A stretch of 64,000 nucleotides of DNA from Vibrio sp. Of7-15 (GCF_022347565.1 NZ_JAKRGH010000004.1:1-64000); one strand, 5' to 3'. Counted from the first letter of the stretch, positions 1 to 8,568 are shown. The notes: generated by a model not told the origin, from the letters alone. Made by a program: numbers and translations.

Positions 1-399
1 CAAGAATTTGAGAACTATCGCCAAGGCGCGGAATTTTTTCATGTCGAACCCGTGACGGTCAAACGCTGGCTTAACGGTTGTGTCGCCCTGAATCCCATGA
101 CGGAAAAACTGCTCATCATCAAAGCCATTGGTTATTTACCCAATGACATACGTTGGCAAGGTTTTCGGATCAATGAAGAACTGGGGATTTTCATCACGCC
201 GGACGGCCGTGAATTCAGTCCCAAGGAATTGGCCAGCTTTGCCTATCAACGGGATGAATATCAGCTGCTGTTGCAATTACATGGTCATCCTGACCCCAAA
301 GATGTTCCCAACTACCCAGCCAAGCCGGATGTTAGTTCAGATATTAGGGGAAATGGTTTTTCATTACTCTCGAATTTTTCTAGCAATTTTTTTAGATAA
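1..399 (+). CDS. phage DUF3653-like protein, 5' end outside window
   Basis: The reading frame is open from base 1 to a stop at 397-399, so the true start lies outside the window. The product has the look of the DUF3653 family of small phage proteins found in vibrio filamentous and other prophages: a helix-turn-helix-like segment with VTVKRWLNG, followed by DIRWQGFRI and then SPKELASFAYQRD. That family assignment is from memory of the pattern. Members are thought to be regulatory, but no function is established. The last 20 or so residues after PAKPDV are low-complexity Ser/Phe and may be a replaced tail, as expected at the edge of a decayed element. It faces the minus-strand phage genes downstream. 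Confidence 0.55.
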   Translation, partial: QEFENYRQGAEFFHVEPVTVKRWLNGCVALNPMTEKLLIIKAIGYLPNDIRWQGFRINEELGIFITPDGREFSPKELASFAYQRDEYQLLLQLHGHPDPKDVPNYPAKPDVSSDIRGNGFSLLSNFSSNFFR

Positions 400-443
400 T
401 CATAATCAACTTTCATAACGCACTCCATACGAAAACATATAAG

Positions 444-1169
444 TTAGCTCGTTAGTTTTAAAATCAAGGCTGGCACGCCTGAATAACATTGATATAAAGC
501 TATACTTGCGACAACTAGTGGAAAAATAACATCCAAGCCCCAAAGACTAATAAAACGGGCTTTTAGCCGCATTGATAAATTGTCCATCTTTCCGATAGTG
601 TTTCGCCAACTACTAATCAGGGGATTAACCTCGCTAATTACCGATGACAACTGAGTATTGATTGAATCAAGTTGCTGTCTAGCACTCTTAACTTCTTTCG
701 AAACTTCGATTTGAGCCTGTATGCTTTCTTCATCTGATAATGAGTCGAGTTTAGAAGTAGCATTTTTAATCTGCTCACCCGTTACATTGATATGCCCTTC
801 AATAAGGTGCACAAGGTCGAAATATGGTTTTGTTAATTGTTTTTCTCGCTCAAAGTTCCATGCTGAATAATCAATATAGGCATGAAACATAAATGATAAA
901 AAGAAATAAAGTATTATTAAAAATGCCAAACCTTGCGCAATATCATTACCAAGGTTCATATTGGTCGCTTTTAGCCCAAGAAAGCCACTTATTTCAAGGT
1001 TTAGGACTGATATGAGAAGACCTATGAATCCGGCAGCTAAAAGGTTTCTTTTAGACTTTCTAGCTACATCACTAAACGGATCAGAAAAAATAACATTTTC
1101 TATATCGTTATCTGTAATCGCTTTATATATTTCAGGCCTAACTTGTGCCACATATTTCTCCGAGAGCAT
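444..1169 (-). CDS. hypothetical three-TM coiled-coil membrane protein at prophage edge
   Basis: I do not recognise this 241-residue protein. It has two hydrophobic segments at about residues 43-62 and 76-96, a long polar heptad-like stretch at about 125-190 rich in Glu, Gln, Ser and Lys, and a third membrane segment at about 213-235. The arrangement suggests an inner-membrane protein with a coiled-coil cytoplasmic domain. It is the last gene of a minus-strand run that begins with phage lysis-type genes, separated from the preceding gene by 55 bases. In such a place it could be a prophage accessory gene such as superinfection exclusion, but nothing in the sequence proves that. It is more AT-rich than the lysis genes, compatible with separate acquisition. 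Confidence 0.6.
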   Translation of the reverse strand: MLSEKYVAQVRPEIYKAITDNDIENVIFSDPFSDVARKSKRNLLAAGFIGLLISVLNLEISGFLGLKATNMNLGNDIAQGLAFLIILYFFLSFMFHAYIDYSAWNFEREKQLTKPYFDLVHLIEGHINVTGEQIKNATSKLDSLSDEESIQAQIEVSKEVKSARQQLDSINTQLSSVISEVNPLISSWRNTIGKMDNLSMRLKARFISLWGLDVIFPLVVASIALYQCYSGVPALILKLTS

Positions 1170-1224
1170 AAAAGAGAGCCGACAACAGATATATAAGGAT
1201 CTGTGCCGTATATATCTGCTTAAA

Positions 1225-1416
1225 TTAGAGTGAGCCCTTTTCTAATTTCAGAACCCGCTCTTCTAATTTGTCGATTAATTGCTTAATCCAACGAATATCC
1301 GTTTTAATGGTGGCTGTTGTCCCCACTGCTGATGCAAAGCCGGACGCGATAGCAACCATCAACGTTTGATATATTTCCATGCGCATCCTATCCTTTTCTC
1401 TCTTTTCGTACCACAT
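1225..1416 (-). CDS. small TM plus coiled-coil phage protein (XhlA/spanin-like layout)
   Basis: This 63-residue protein has an N-terminal hydrophobic segment (about residues 15-35, Ala/Gly/Ser-rich) followed by a short C-terminal amphipathic helix of the form IKQLIDKLEERVLKLEKG. That layout is common in small phage lysis accessory proteins of the XhlA or spanin-like kind. Its first 10 codons overlap the end of the upstream holin-like gene (1388-1416), so the two are probably translationally coupled. A later ATG (codon 11 or 13) is an alternative start and would remove most of the overlap. Assignment rests on size, topology and neighbours, not on recognised homology. Confidence 0.5.
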   Translation of the reverse strand: MWYEKREKDRMRMEIYQTLMVAIASGFASAVGTTATIKTDIRWIKQLIDKLEERVLKLEKGSL

Positions 1417-1585
1417 CCCAGAAGCCTACTAAGCTCATGATAATGGTTGGAATTACCCCGCCCAACTCTATCCCTGAGTTCGTTAAGTCGATGTCAATAA
1501 GTTGGGTTTGCCCTGTCACCAATGCCGTAGCGGCAGTGCCTAGAAGGACTAAACCTGTCTTTGTGCTGCTTTCATTCAATTTCAT
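1388..1585 (-). CDS. small holin-like membrane protein
   Basis: This 65-residue protein has two hydrophobic stretches, at about residues 10-25 and 38-56, joined by a short turn (DIDLTNSG), and ends in a basic tail (VRKERKG). Size, two-helix topology and charged C-terminus resemble phage holins, which form membrane lesions that release the muramidase. It overlaps both the 36-codon gene upstream and the coiled-coil gene downstream, forming a compact minus-strand lysis-type cassette. No family is recognised with certainty. The adjacent muramidase-like gene is truncated, so the cassette is probably no longer used for phage release. Confidence 0.5.
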   Translation of the reverse strand: MKLNESSTKTGLVLLGTAATALVTGQTQLIDIDLTNSGIELGGVIPTIIMSLVGFWDVVRKERKG

Positions 1586-1682
1586 AATAAACCTTCTTTT
1601 TTAGGTGTTTTATGGTGTATGCGCCGATGACCATGCCCGCGACACTAAGCCCCAGTTTTAAAACAATTTGTTTCTTGGTCAT
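1572..1682 (-). CDS. 36-codon single-TM phage protein
   Basis: A 36-residue frame starts MTKKQIVLKLGL and contains one Gly/Ala/Val-rich membrane segment (about residues 8-26), followed by basic residues (KHLKKK). Its ATG overlaps the TGA of the muramidase-like gene in the arrangement ATGA, and its stop lies inside the next gene, so it fits a chain of coupled small genes. Products of this kind in phage lysis cassettes are often unassigned. I infer it is real from the tight overlaps on both sides and the clear membrane helix, not from homology. Confidence 0.45.
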   Translation of the reverse strand: MTKKQIVLKLGLSVAGMVIGAYTIKHLKKKVYYEIE

Positions 1683-2005
1683 GCAATATCGACCCCCGCC
1701 CGCGCTGTTTTCAGCGTGTAATAGTTGCCCACTTCCATCCGTGACATGGCGTGTAATACCTTAGCTAACGTGACATTGTCACTGGTGTTGATAGGCAGTG
1801 TGGCGGGAATGCCTGTCCACTTGGAAATCGTCTTTACATAGTGGTCGGTGTCGTTTTCATGGCTGGGCGCAAAGTAGGCAATGATGCCTGACAATTTGTT
1901 GATGCCTTGGCGGTTGTAACTGCGAAATATTCTCGCGCCCGTTCGGAACCCGTAAACCGGATTGGTGAATTTTTCGAACTCATCGTCGCTGTCAAAGACG
2001 CGATT
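1679..2005 (-). pseudogene. 5'-truncated phage muramidase-like protein (structural protein P5 family)
   Basis: The C-terminal part is intact and resembles the family often annotated as structural protein P5 in vibrio prophages: an FxxPxYGxRxxxRIxxxYxRQGIN pattern (here NPVYGFRTGARIF and YNRQGIN), then a segment containing YFAPSHENDTDHYV, then MSRMEVG. Family members normally start with an RNNNPGNIR-type segment, which is missing. The frame continues upstream without a start to about 2040, and the recognisable similarity fades near 2000, so the N-terminus has been lost at a junction. The 71-residue frame starting at Met 1894 alone would lack the first half of the domain. I call it a pseudogene marking the prophage boundary. 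Confidence 0.55.
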
Positions 2006-2180
2006 TAAACGGCATGAAGTGGATGATTTGACGAAGATAGAGCCATTTAAAGACTTTTGGTGCTAACCAACAAGACACATCCAGTGTTATGGGATGTACT
2101 AAGTTGTCACCGAGTTTGAGATCATAATCTGGTTTGTAAGCAATCGGATTAGCCCGTAAAACTAAACAATGTGGTCGGTG
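1992..2180 (-). pseudogene. orphan coding fragment without start at prophage junction
   Basis: A 62-codon open stretch with protein-like composition runs on the minus strand and ends in a TGA just inside the truncated muramidase-like gene. It contains IAYKPDYDLKLGD and ITLDVSCWLAPK, but has no ATG and follows an in-frame stop. It looks like the 3' end of another gene joined to the prophage remnant. I do not recognise the family. It could also be chance, because it is short. Confidence 0.25.
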
Positions 2181-2260
2181 TTACTTCATAAAATCCTATT
2201 GCTGTTGAGGGGAAGTCGTCTATAAATAATATTAATATAAATAGTATTTGGCTGAATTTA

Positions 2261-3988
2261 ATGTCCTTACCTAATAATTTTAAATTAAATGGAATAAGCA
2301 TTAGACAAAAGATAACAATCATTCTTTTAACGATTATGATGAGCTCTTTAGTGTTAACTGGCACCATTTATCATAAAAAAAGTCAGGAAAAAATTGAGCA
2401 AGTTGTAGTAGATCATTTGAAAACTGTTGCCAATAATAAAAAGAATTTAGTTCATCAAGTAATTAGAAAGCATCAAGAAAGAGTGTCATTAATTAGCTCT
2501 CGGACTCAGCTTAGGTTAAGTATCAATAAGATAAACATGACTAATGATGAGGAAGTGAAAGAAAAAAACATCACCAAGATAAGAAACATTATCAGTGATG
2601 CTCAAGCTCCTATTAAGAGCATCAGGAAGATTGATGTTATAGCCCCTGATTTAAGCATTATTGTGTCGACATCTAACCAAACTACAACGTCTAAGGTGGA
2701 AAAAGCGATTCTGCCAGAAAATGAGAATACTTATAAAACATCATTTATTCGTAACCAGATGAACGATTCAACTGACTTATTAATATCAGAAAAGCTGTAC
2801 CTAAATAGTGAACTGATTGGTTATTTGATTTTGGTTATGGATTTAAGCGATTTCTCTATCATCGCTTCAAACCAGTATGGCCTAGGAAGCTCAGAAGAAA
2901 CCACCTTAGTGTATAAGAATGAATTGACAGGGAAAGTAATGCCGATATACCCGGAATCTTTGATTTCAGGTTATAGCCCAGGTAGTTGGGTTGATCCGTT
3001 TCTTTTATCTAGTCAGAGAAAAGACGATATTTCAACTTACACTGATCATCACCAACAAGAAGTTCTCGCTGTGGCCTACACGTTTGATTCCATCGGATTA
3101 GGTATGGTTTATAAGATTGATTATGAAGATGCATTAGGGGTTATTAATGAACAAAAAAACTTTTTAATTATTTCTTCTTTAATCACTATTTTAATCAGTG
3201 GTGTTGTTGCTTTGATCTTATCAAGAACGATAACTCAACCTATCATAGATCTTACTTACGTTGCTGCCATGATTGCCAGTGGTGATTTAAGTAGAAGAAT
3301 ACAAACTTTTAGTAAAGATGAACTGGGTATGTTGGCCATGTCATTCAATCAAATGGCCGATAAGTTGATTGATGCGAATCAGGTATTGGAAGAACGAGTT
3401 AAAGAAAAAACAAAAGAGTTGTCAAAGGCCAACGAGGGATTGACCAAGTTAAACAAAGATCTAGAACGTTTATCATTGAATGACTCACTGACTGGTATTT
3501 CAAATAGAAGAGCATTTGATAATAGATTTGATGTTGAGTGGAAAAGATGCAACAGAGATGGATCATATTTAGGATTAGTGTTGATTGATATTGATTTTTT
3601 CAAGAAATACAACGATACCCTTGGTCATACTGCTGGTGATTTATGTTTAAAGCAGGTTGGACAACTTTTATCTCAGTCCGCTCAAAGGAACAGTGATTTA
3701 GTTGCAAGGTATGGTGGTGAAGAATTTGTTCTCTTGTTACCCAATACTTCCATTGGTGAAGTATTATCGGTAGCTAACCGACTGAGGAATGCTGTTAATA
3801 GTGCTAAGATTGTTCATCCATCTTCACCTATTAGTGGATTTGTCTCTATCAGTGTTGGAGTTGGGTCTGAAATACCAGCTATATCGAAACCAAAAGAAGA
3901 CTTCCTAGAAAGGGTTGATGTCGCTTTATATGAGTCAAAAAATAAAGGAAGGAATACAATATCCACAGCACATAAATACACTGAATGA
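2261..3988 (+). CDS. membrane diguanylate cyclase with periplasmic sensor, HAMP and GGDEF
   Basis: The 575-residue protein should make cyclic di-GMP from two GTP. Order: a membrane helix at about residues 17-37, a periplasmic region of about 260 residues consistent with a PDC/dCache-like sensor, a second helix at about 300-321 (FLIISSLITILISG), a HAMP segment with TQPIIDLT, a coiled coil (VLEERVKEKTKEL), and a GGDEF domain at about 408-570. The active-site loop is GGEEF near residue 485, preceded five residues upstream by RNSD, matching the RxxD inhibitory I-site. Catalysis and product inhibition are therefore both expected. The ATG has no convincing ribosome binding site, but no alternative start exists before an upstream in-frame stop. 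It stands alone beside the prophage edge. Confidence 0.9.
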   Translation: MSLPNNFKLNGISIRQKITIILLTIMMSSLVLTGTIYHKKSQEKIEQVVVDHLKTVANNKKNLVHQVIRKHQERVSLISSRTQLRLSINKINMTNDEEVKEKNITKIRNIISDAQAPIKSIRKIDVIAPDLSIIVSTSNQTTTSKVEKAILPENENTYKTSFIRNQMNDSTDLLISEKLYLNSELIGYLILVMDLSDFSIIASNQYGLGSSEETTLVYKNELTGKVMPIYPESLISGYSPGSWVDPFLLSSQRKDDISTYTDHHQQEVLAVAYTFDSIGLGMVYKIDYEDALGVINEQKNFLIISSLITILISGVVALILSRTITQPIIDLTYVAAMIASGDLSRRIQTFSKDELGMLAMSFNQMADKLIDANQVLEERVKEKTKELSKANEGLTKLNKDLERLSLNDSLTGISNRRAFDNRFDVEWKRCNRDGSYLGLVLIDIDFFKKYNDTLGHTAGDLCLKQVGQLLSQSAQRNSDLVARYGGEEFVLLLPNTSIGEVLSVANRLRNAVNSAKIVHPSSPISGFVSISVGVGSEIPAISKPKEDFLERVDVALYESKNKGRNTISTAHKYTE

Positions 3989-4217
3989 CTTAGGCATGTT
4001 AAGAAGTTAAACCACATGACTTTCAACAATAAACGTATATCGTATAAATTTTTCTTCGGGTGTACTTATTGGTAGTTGAATTCGAGGTACACGTTACTTT
4101 TGATCACAGATCCAGCAAACGCAAGCTTAACCCCTATTCTACTAAAATCTAGGGGCCCGTAAAAATTGCTTGCGTCTTCTTTGTACCACACACTTCAAAA
4201 TCGTTACCTTTACTAGA

Positions 4218-4583
4218 CTACTTATTTTCGGCTATGCGCCACAAAACACCACTCGGATCAGTGACACAAAATTCGAGCATTCCCCATGGTTGCTCAACAA
4301 GATCAGTCACCTTTGCACCGAACTCTTCAACAATATTCAGTTTGAGTATGTGCTCATACCAACTTTGAGCATCTTCAACCAAAAGGTGCATCATGGAATT
4401 GTTGCTATGAACCGGTTCATAAAAGTCTTGGAGTAAAAATGAACAAGAACCCGATTTAAAATAAGCGATACCTTCAAAGTCCGACACCATTTCAAAACCG
4501 ATGAACTGATAAAAACGCTTAGAGCACTCAAAGTCTTTGGCGGGAATAAATGACTTTATTTCGACTGTATTCAGGTTTTCCAT
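4218..4583 (-). CDS. VOC-family (glyoxalase/bleomycin-resistance-like) protein
   Basis: The 121-residue protein has the usual single vicinal-oxygen-chelate domain: an opening strand VEIKSFIPAKDFECSKRFYQFIGFE, the YFKSGSCSFLLQDF strand, an MMHLLVEDAQSWYEHI helix, and the C-terminal EFCVTDPSGVLWRIAE signature. Such proteins include glyoxalases, bleomycin-type resistance proteins and metal-dependent isomerases. The substrate cannot be named. It is a single gene with no partner. The start has GGAATTGGAG upstream, which serves as a plausible ribosome site. Confidence 0.8.
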   Translation of the reverse strand: MENLNTVEIKSFIPAKDFECSKRFYQFIGFEMVSDFEGIAYFKSGSCSFLLQDFYEPVHSNNSMMHLLVEDAQSWYEHILKLNIVEEFGAKVTDLVEQPWGMLEFCVTDPSGVLWRIAENK

Positions 4584-4817
4584 TTCTCTAACTCCAATTC
4601 CTAACGACTGTTTGTAGCCTAACAGTTAGATATATATGGATCTATATGTTTATATGGTCGCTTTTGTTTCACCTAAGAAGCAAAGATCTGTAGCTGACTG
4701 AAAACTTAGTTTCAATGGTTAAAAAACCACCTCAAAAATATGATTTTGATTGCATATAGAGTGGGAGGATTTATACTAAAGTGGTAGGCATGGCTTACAC
4801 CAGTACCCCTTAATATG

Positions 4818-4850
4818 GCCTCAAACGAGTATTGTTTGAGGCTTTTTTTT
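4818..4850 (+). terminator. rho-independent terminator with no obvious upstream gene
   Basis: A perfect 9-bp stem (GCCTCAAAC with GTTTGAGGC, 7-base loop) is followed by eight T. No plus-strand gene precedes it for 800 bases, so it may end a small RNA or be a relic. Confidence 0.75.
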
Positions 4851-4852
4851 AG

Positions 4853-4881
4853 CCAAAAAAAATCCTTCTACGAATGAAGGC
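4853..4881 (-). terminator. minus-strand terminator hairpin, copy 1
   Basis: Read on the minus strand, CCTTC, a 7-base loop and GAAGG are followed by ATTTTTTTT. It resembles the hairpin at 5026-5055 in arm sequence (CCTTC/GAAGG) and tail. Confidence 0.6.
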
Positions 4882-5025
4882 AAGACAAATATGCAATTAA
4901 TATAATTGTTATTATTGGCGGATACCTTAGAAGTGTACTCCATTAGTGGTAGATTTCCACTTTCTGAGAAAGAAATTTTGTCGGCGTGGTATGAAGACAG
5001 AAATTTGATGAGGGGCCTTTTTCAA

Positions 5026-5055
5026 GCAAAAAAAAGCCTTCGTCGAAGGAAGGCT
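5026..5055 (-). terminator. minus-strand terminator hairpin, copy 2
   Basis: Read on the minus strand, AGCCTTC and GAAGGCT pair perfectly around a 7-base loop and run into eight or more T. A transcript from the right, with no recognised gene, would end here. Confidence 0.65.
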
Positions 5056-5570
5056 GCTCAATACGAGATAAAGCTATATATTTGGTGTACAGGTACTATG
5101 TTTTATTACCGTATTAATTACTACCCTTGATAATTTATCTTGTTAGCTTTCTCTCACTTTATAAACTTACCCTTTAAAAAATATGCAACACATCCCATTT
5201 ATTTATATTTAGCGAGGCATTTTTCTTAATTATATATCTATAAAGCAAAGCATCGTTTTCAATTGGAAAATGGAAAAAATTCTGACACTTACGTCTATTT
5301 TGTTCAAAAAAAGTCCATTTCATGCCAATAATCGGAGTGTTAAATTCATCAACAAATAAGTGTCTAATATCTTATTTTTTATACATTTTTGTCATTTTGT
5401 AATAAGTTTCATATTACATCTGTCAGACTTTTTTACATCTACGTTTATTCATAATCCTAGCTCATTGATTTATATAACTTATTGTTCTGGTTCAGAAATT
5501 GCTAGAAAAAACCAATAGAATCTAGGTATTTACAACCCAAGTAAAATAAAAACAAAGGTAATGGTGCTTT

Positions 5571-6911
5571 ATGATATATAAAAATTTTAAAAATCATTAT
5601 ATAAAGCTGGTATTTGGTAGTGGCCTGTTTCTAACTTACAATGCCATGGCAGTTCATTTACCCACACCTACTACCTTATTTTTAGATGACTATTTGGTTG
5701 TTGCTACTGGTAGCGGTACATCCAGTGAAATGTTTGAAGCATTTAATTCAAATGGCGGGGAGTTAGGGGCTGATCAAGAAGTTGTCTCTAGTGGTACTGG
5801 TTCAGGTGAAAATCCAGAAACTCAAGAGCATCGTTCCTATACCGATATTGGCTTAGATTTAACAGGTACTTTTGTTCCTGAAGATGGCAAAAATCCATTT
5901 AACTCAAACAACCGTTGGACAGATGCAGACCCAGATTATGTCGACGGTGACAATATTCTGATTAGTGATTTTTTACCAGGAGCGAGACGTTTAGGTGAAG
6001 AGCCTGATTACAGTGGTAATGTCGCTCTTACTGGTGAATATGCTGGCTTCAGTTCTGAAAATACAGATTACTTCGCAAGCCTAGGTATCGACTGCCGTAT
6101 AGATCCAGATGACTGTTATATTTCAGATGATAAAGATAATAGCTGGTTTGTCGATGATGCAAGCAGCGGTGTGGATCTGGGGACGGGATCTGGCGTCAAT
6201 CAATTTGATCCTGCTGGTATTTTAAGTGAATTGGGCGACTGGAAAACGTTTATTGAACACCTCGATAAAGAGTTTACTATCAACCATAACATTGAAGATG
6301 AAAGCTACAAAGACGGAGGAACTCCTTTCGTTACTGACTTAGATGCGATTGACACCAATAACGATGGCTTTGCTGTTATTGAAATTGATGTATCTGGCGA
6401 TTTTAGTGTGAATAACAGTGACTGGATTTTAGATTCTGAAAATAATGAAGTCACCGCAATTTTTAAGATTAAAGCGGGTAACGACAGCAACTACCTTTTC
6501 TCCAACTCTTCCATTATGCTTGGCGATGGATGTGAAGATGCCAATGGAGATCCGCTTCAAACCAACATTTGTGACGAGGACCCTATATCAGAGCTAGGTG
6601 CTATTTTTTACAGTGAAGGAGCGGCGGGAAATCAAGTATTTAACCTTAGTAATGTCATACTTGGTGGTGTTGCTCTTTGGGATTTAGATGCCGATCGTGA
6701 CACAATCATTACTGCTAATAATATTCAGGGTTGTACACAATTAATCAGTTCAAAGGTAGAGTTAAGCTCCAAGAATAGGCTTCAGCGTTGTGCTCTTTCA
6801 GCAAGTGTTACCCCCCCACCACCTATTTCAATTTCTGAACCAGCCGCTCTATTTACATTTTTGTTCGGCTGCCTTGTTACTTTTCGTGTAAAACGTAGAG
6901 TAGATGCTTAA
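5571..6911 (+). CDS. secreted Asp/Asn-rich protein with PEP-CTERM-like C-terminal sorting signal
   Basis: The 446-residue protein begins with a signal peptide (KLVFGSGLFLTYNAMA, cleavage near residue 27). Its body is acidic and rich in Asp, Asn, Gly and Ser, with DTNNDGF, which resembles a calcium-binding DxNxDG loop. The C-terminus has the three-part exosortase signal: ISEPAAL near residue 421, a hydrophobic helix (FTFLFGCLVTF), and a basic tail RVKRR. PEP-CTERM proteins are recognised by an exosortase and usually go to the cell surface or matrix, often with exopolysaccharide. No exosortase gene is in this window, so the partner must be elsewhere or the signal has been repurposed. Function of the body is unknown. 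Four Cys in the central part (CRIDPDDC and later pairs) may form disulfides. A good terminator follows. Confidence 0.7.
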   Translation: MIYKNFKNHYIKLVFGSGLFLTYNAMAVHLPTPTTLFLDDYLVVATGSGTSSEMFEAFNSNGGELGADQEVVSSGTGSGENPETQEHRSYTDIGLDLTGTFVPEDGKNPFNSNNRWTDADPDYVDGDNILISDFLPGARRLGEEPDYSGNVALTGEYAGFSSENTDYFASLGIDCRIDPDDCYISDDKDNSWFVDDASSGVDLGTGSGVNQFDPAGILSELGDWKTFIEHLDKEFTINHNIEDESYKDGGTPFVTDLDAIDTNNDGFAVIEIDVSGDFSVNNSDWILDSENNEVTAIFKIKAGNDSNYLFSNSSIMLGDGCEDANGDPLQTNICDEDPISELGAIFYSEGAAGNQVFNLSNVILGGVALWDLDADRDTIITANNIQGCTQLISSKVELSSKNRLQRCALSASVTPPPPISISEPAALFTFLFGCLVTFRVKRRVDA

Positions 6912-6987
6912 CTTGCATTTCTGCAATATGAGCTCTAGATTTAAAGAGCGTTAGGCCGACTAGAAACCTACGTGTATGAAATATTCA

Positions 6988-7018
6988 GCACCGTGTTTTT
7001 TATACACGGTGCTTTTTT
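6988..7018 (+). terminator. terminator of the PEP-CTERM-like gene
   Basis: GCACCGTG and CACGGTGC form a perfect 8-bp stem with a 9-base loop, followed by six T, 76 bases after the stop codon. Confidence 0.85.
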
Positions 7019-7035
7019 CTTCGCTAAGACAAAAA

Positions 7036-7776
7036 CTACAGCACTGTTATTGAGTGCTTAGTCATTTCCCCACTAATATCTAGAATTCTACGTTGGTAAT
7101 GAAACTTAACCATTTGATGATCGATACTAGGAGCTACCCATATAATCAAAGTTCTGTCATCTTTTTTAATCTGCTCGATACGATAAGCCGATAAAGGACC
7201 AAACTCCGTATTCACCATTTCTTTGCCTTTTACTTCAAAAAAATAATGAGCAATGTCATCTGAGGTTTGCATAAAGATTTCAAATTGCTTTTCACCAGAC
7301 ATCACACCATGTCTAATTTCGAGTGCTAATGTATTAAAATCAATAATGGCATGATCTGCATTACTAAATGTGAGTTTTTCACCTAAGTTAGTAATCTGAC
7401 TATTGTGTCCATCTTCACTAAATTCCGCTTCCATACGCACGCTACTAAAACCATCGGTGTTACGTATAAATGAGCGTGTTAAAAATTCTTCCGATTGTGG
7501 TTGCCACGAAATTTTCGATTGTTGATTACCACCAAAATCCATGAACAAAAAAGAAAAGTCAGCTGTAATATTGGCTTTTATGCTATTTCCTCTCCACTGT
7601 AGTTCTCGCACCATATCTCCGATATTAATCCCTTTATACGATACGTCGTAACTAAATGATTTATTAATATTGACTGGTTGTTTAGTAGCCTGTAAATGTT
7701 GATTTTCATCAGCAGCAGAACAGGCAGAAAACATCAGTGACAAAGCAAGAATAGATCTAGAAATTTTCGGTATCAT
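7036..7776 (-). CDS. DUF3108 family envelope protein
   Basis: The 246-residue protein starts with a signal sequence (ILALSLMFSACSAA). The cysteine could be lipidated, although FSAC is a poor lipobox. The mature part matches the DUF3108 pattern as I recall it: FSYDVSYKGINIGDMVREL near the start, repeated beta strands, a central FNTLALEIR segment, and a late LIIWVAPSIDHQMVKFHYQR strand. DUF3108 proteins are predicted periplasmic or outer-membrane-associated beta-rich proteins without an assigned reaction. It lies 84 bases downstream of the PilZ gene on the same strand, so co-transcription is possible. Confidence 0.75.
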   Translation of the reverse strand: MIPKISRSILALSLMFSACSAADENQHLQATKQPVNINKSFSYDVSYKGINIGDMVRELQWRGNSIKANITADFSFLFMDFGGNQQSKISWQPQSEEFLTRSFIRNTDGFSSVRMEAEFSEDGHNSQITNLGEKLTFSNADHAIIDFNTLALEIRHGVMSGEKQFEIFMQTSDDIAHYFFEVKGKEMVNTEFGPLSAYRIEQIKKDDRTLIIWVAPSIDHQMVKFHYQRRILDISGEMTKHSITVL

Positions 7777-7860
7777 GATTTGAGTTCTTATTTACAACGC
7801 AGAAGAGAGTAAACTACCATATGATATTAAGCAAAGAAATAGTATTTAATTATTAGGGTG

Positions 7861-8568
7861 TTACTTGTTATTGATTCCTTTCAAAATAATATCTTGCAGT
7901 AAACTTTGCGCAGAGATCAGCCCTTTGTCATTAAAGTAAATACCTAAAGTACACAAGTTACTTTTCTCTCTTACATTTCGAATCAAACCGTTAAGAATAT
8001 ATTCTTTCCCATTATTTAATTTATTTATACGTATTTGAATTTCTTTGTCTTTTTCTAAAAAAGAATGATTTTCGCACAATACACCGCATCCGCTGCACGA
8101 AATATCGGTAATGTTTCCAGAGAAAGAATAATTATCAATATCGATGGTCATTGGAATATCAAGTTCAAACCTAGGCTCTGATCTGAGCTGTCTTACTTGC
8201 ATAGTCTCAGGTATTGATAAAGCAACCATTGGATTCGGCGGAGAGTAATGACGAAGGACCGTTGTACGAAAGGCAAGTACAGCCCCTTCCCCCTGATTCG
8301 AGATCCCTCTTACCGTTAATGGAGCACCTTCGGGAAGAATTTTTTTTGCATCCTGGTAAACGTTTGATGGGATTTGAAAAAGTAACGCACTGTTTACCTG
8401 TCGACCTACAAAAAGTGTTTTTATCTTTTCAGAAAATTGGTGTCCAAGCGGTACATCTAACGTAACAGGTGTACCGTGTAATAACAGTGGCAAAGCTTTG
8501 TCTGCCGAAATAGAAACTATGTCTCCAGCTTCTTCACGTTGATTCAAACCTAAACCATATCCAATCAA
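7861..8568 (-). CDS. PilZ-domain c-di-GMP effector, YcgR-like
   Basis: The 235-residue protein has an N-terminal YcgR-N-like beta domain (about residues 15-110, with GTPVTLDVP) and a C-terminal PilZ domain (about 125-230). Both c-di-GMP-binding motifs are present: RSEPR at 129-133 (RxxxR) and DISCSG at 155-160 (DxSxxG). YcgR-type proteins act as flagellar brakes when bound to c-di-GMP, but other PilZ proteins of this layout regulate surface traits, so the target is not certain. It is probably the first gene of a unit with the DUF3108 gene. Confidence 0.85.
   Translation of the reverse strand: MIGYGLGLNQREEAGDIVSISADKALPLLLHGTPVTLDVPLGHQFSEKIKTLFVGRQVNSALLFQIPSNVYQDAKKILPEGAPLTVRGISNQGEGAVLAFRTTVLRHYSPPNPMVALSIPETMQVRQLRSEPRFELDIPMTIDIDNYSFSGNITDISCSGCGVLCENHSFLEKDKEIQIRINKLNNGKEYILNGLIRNVREKSNLCTLGIYFNDKGLISAQSLLQDIILKGINNK

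Larger units (their letters stand above)
4584..5570. other. long gene-poor AT-rich region with three terminator hairpins
   Basis: Nearly 1 kb lies between the VOC gene and the secreted-protein gene. I see no convincing coding frame. A 74-codon frame at 4906-5130 runs straight through a hairpin with a poly-A/T edge, is basic and low in quality, and is not accepted. The stretch does contain one plus-strand and two minus-strand intrinsic terminators within 240 bases, implying that short transcripts end here. The right half (about 5130-5570) is very AT-rich and should contain the promoter of the gene starting at 5571. Confidence 0.5.

Noticed and set aside
4906-5130. 74-codon open frame in the gene-poor region
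   Set aside because: It runs through a strong minus-strand terminator hairpin, has a Lys/Arg-rich low-quality segment from the hairpin, and no ribosome site.
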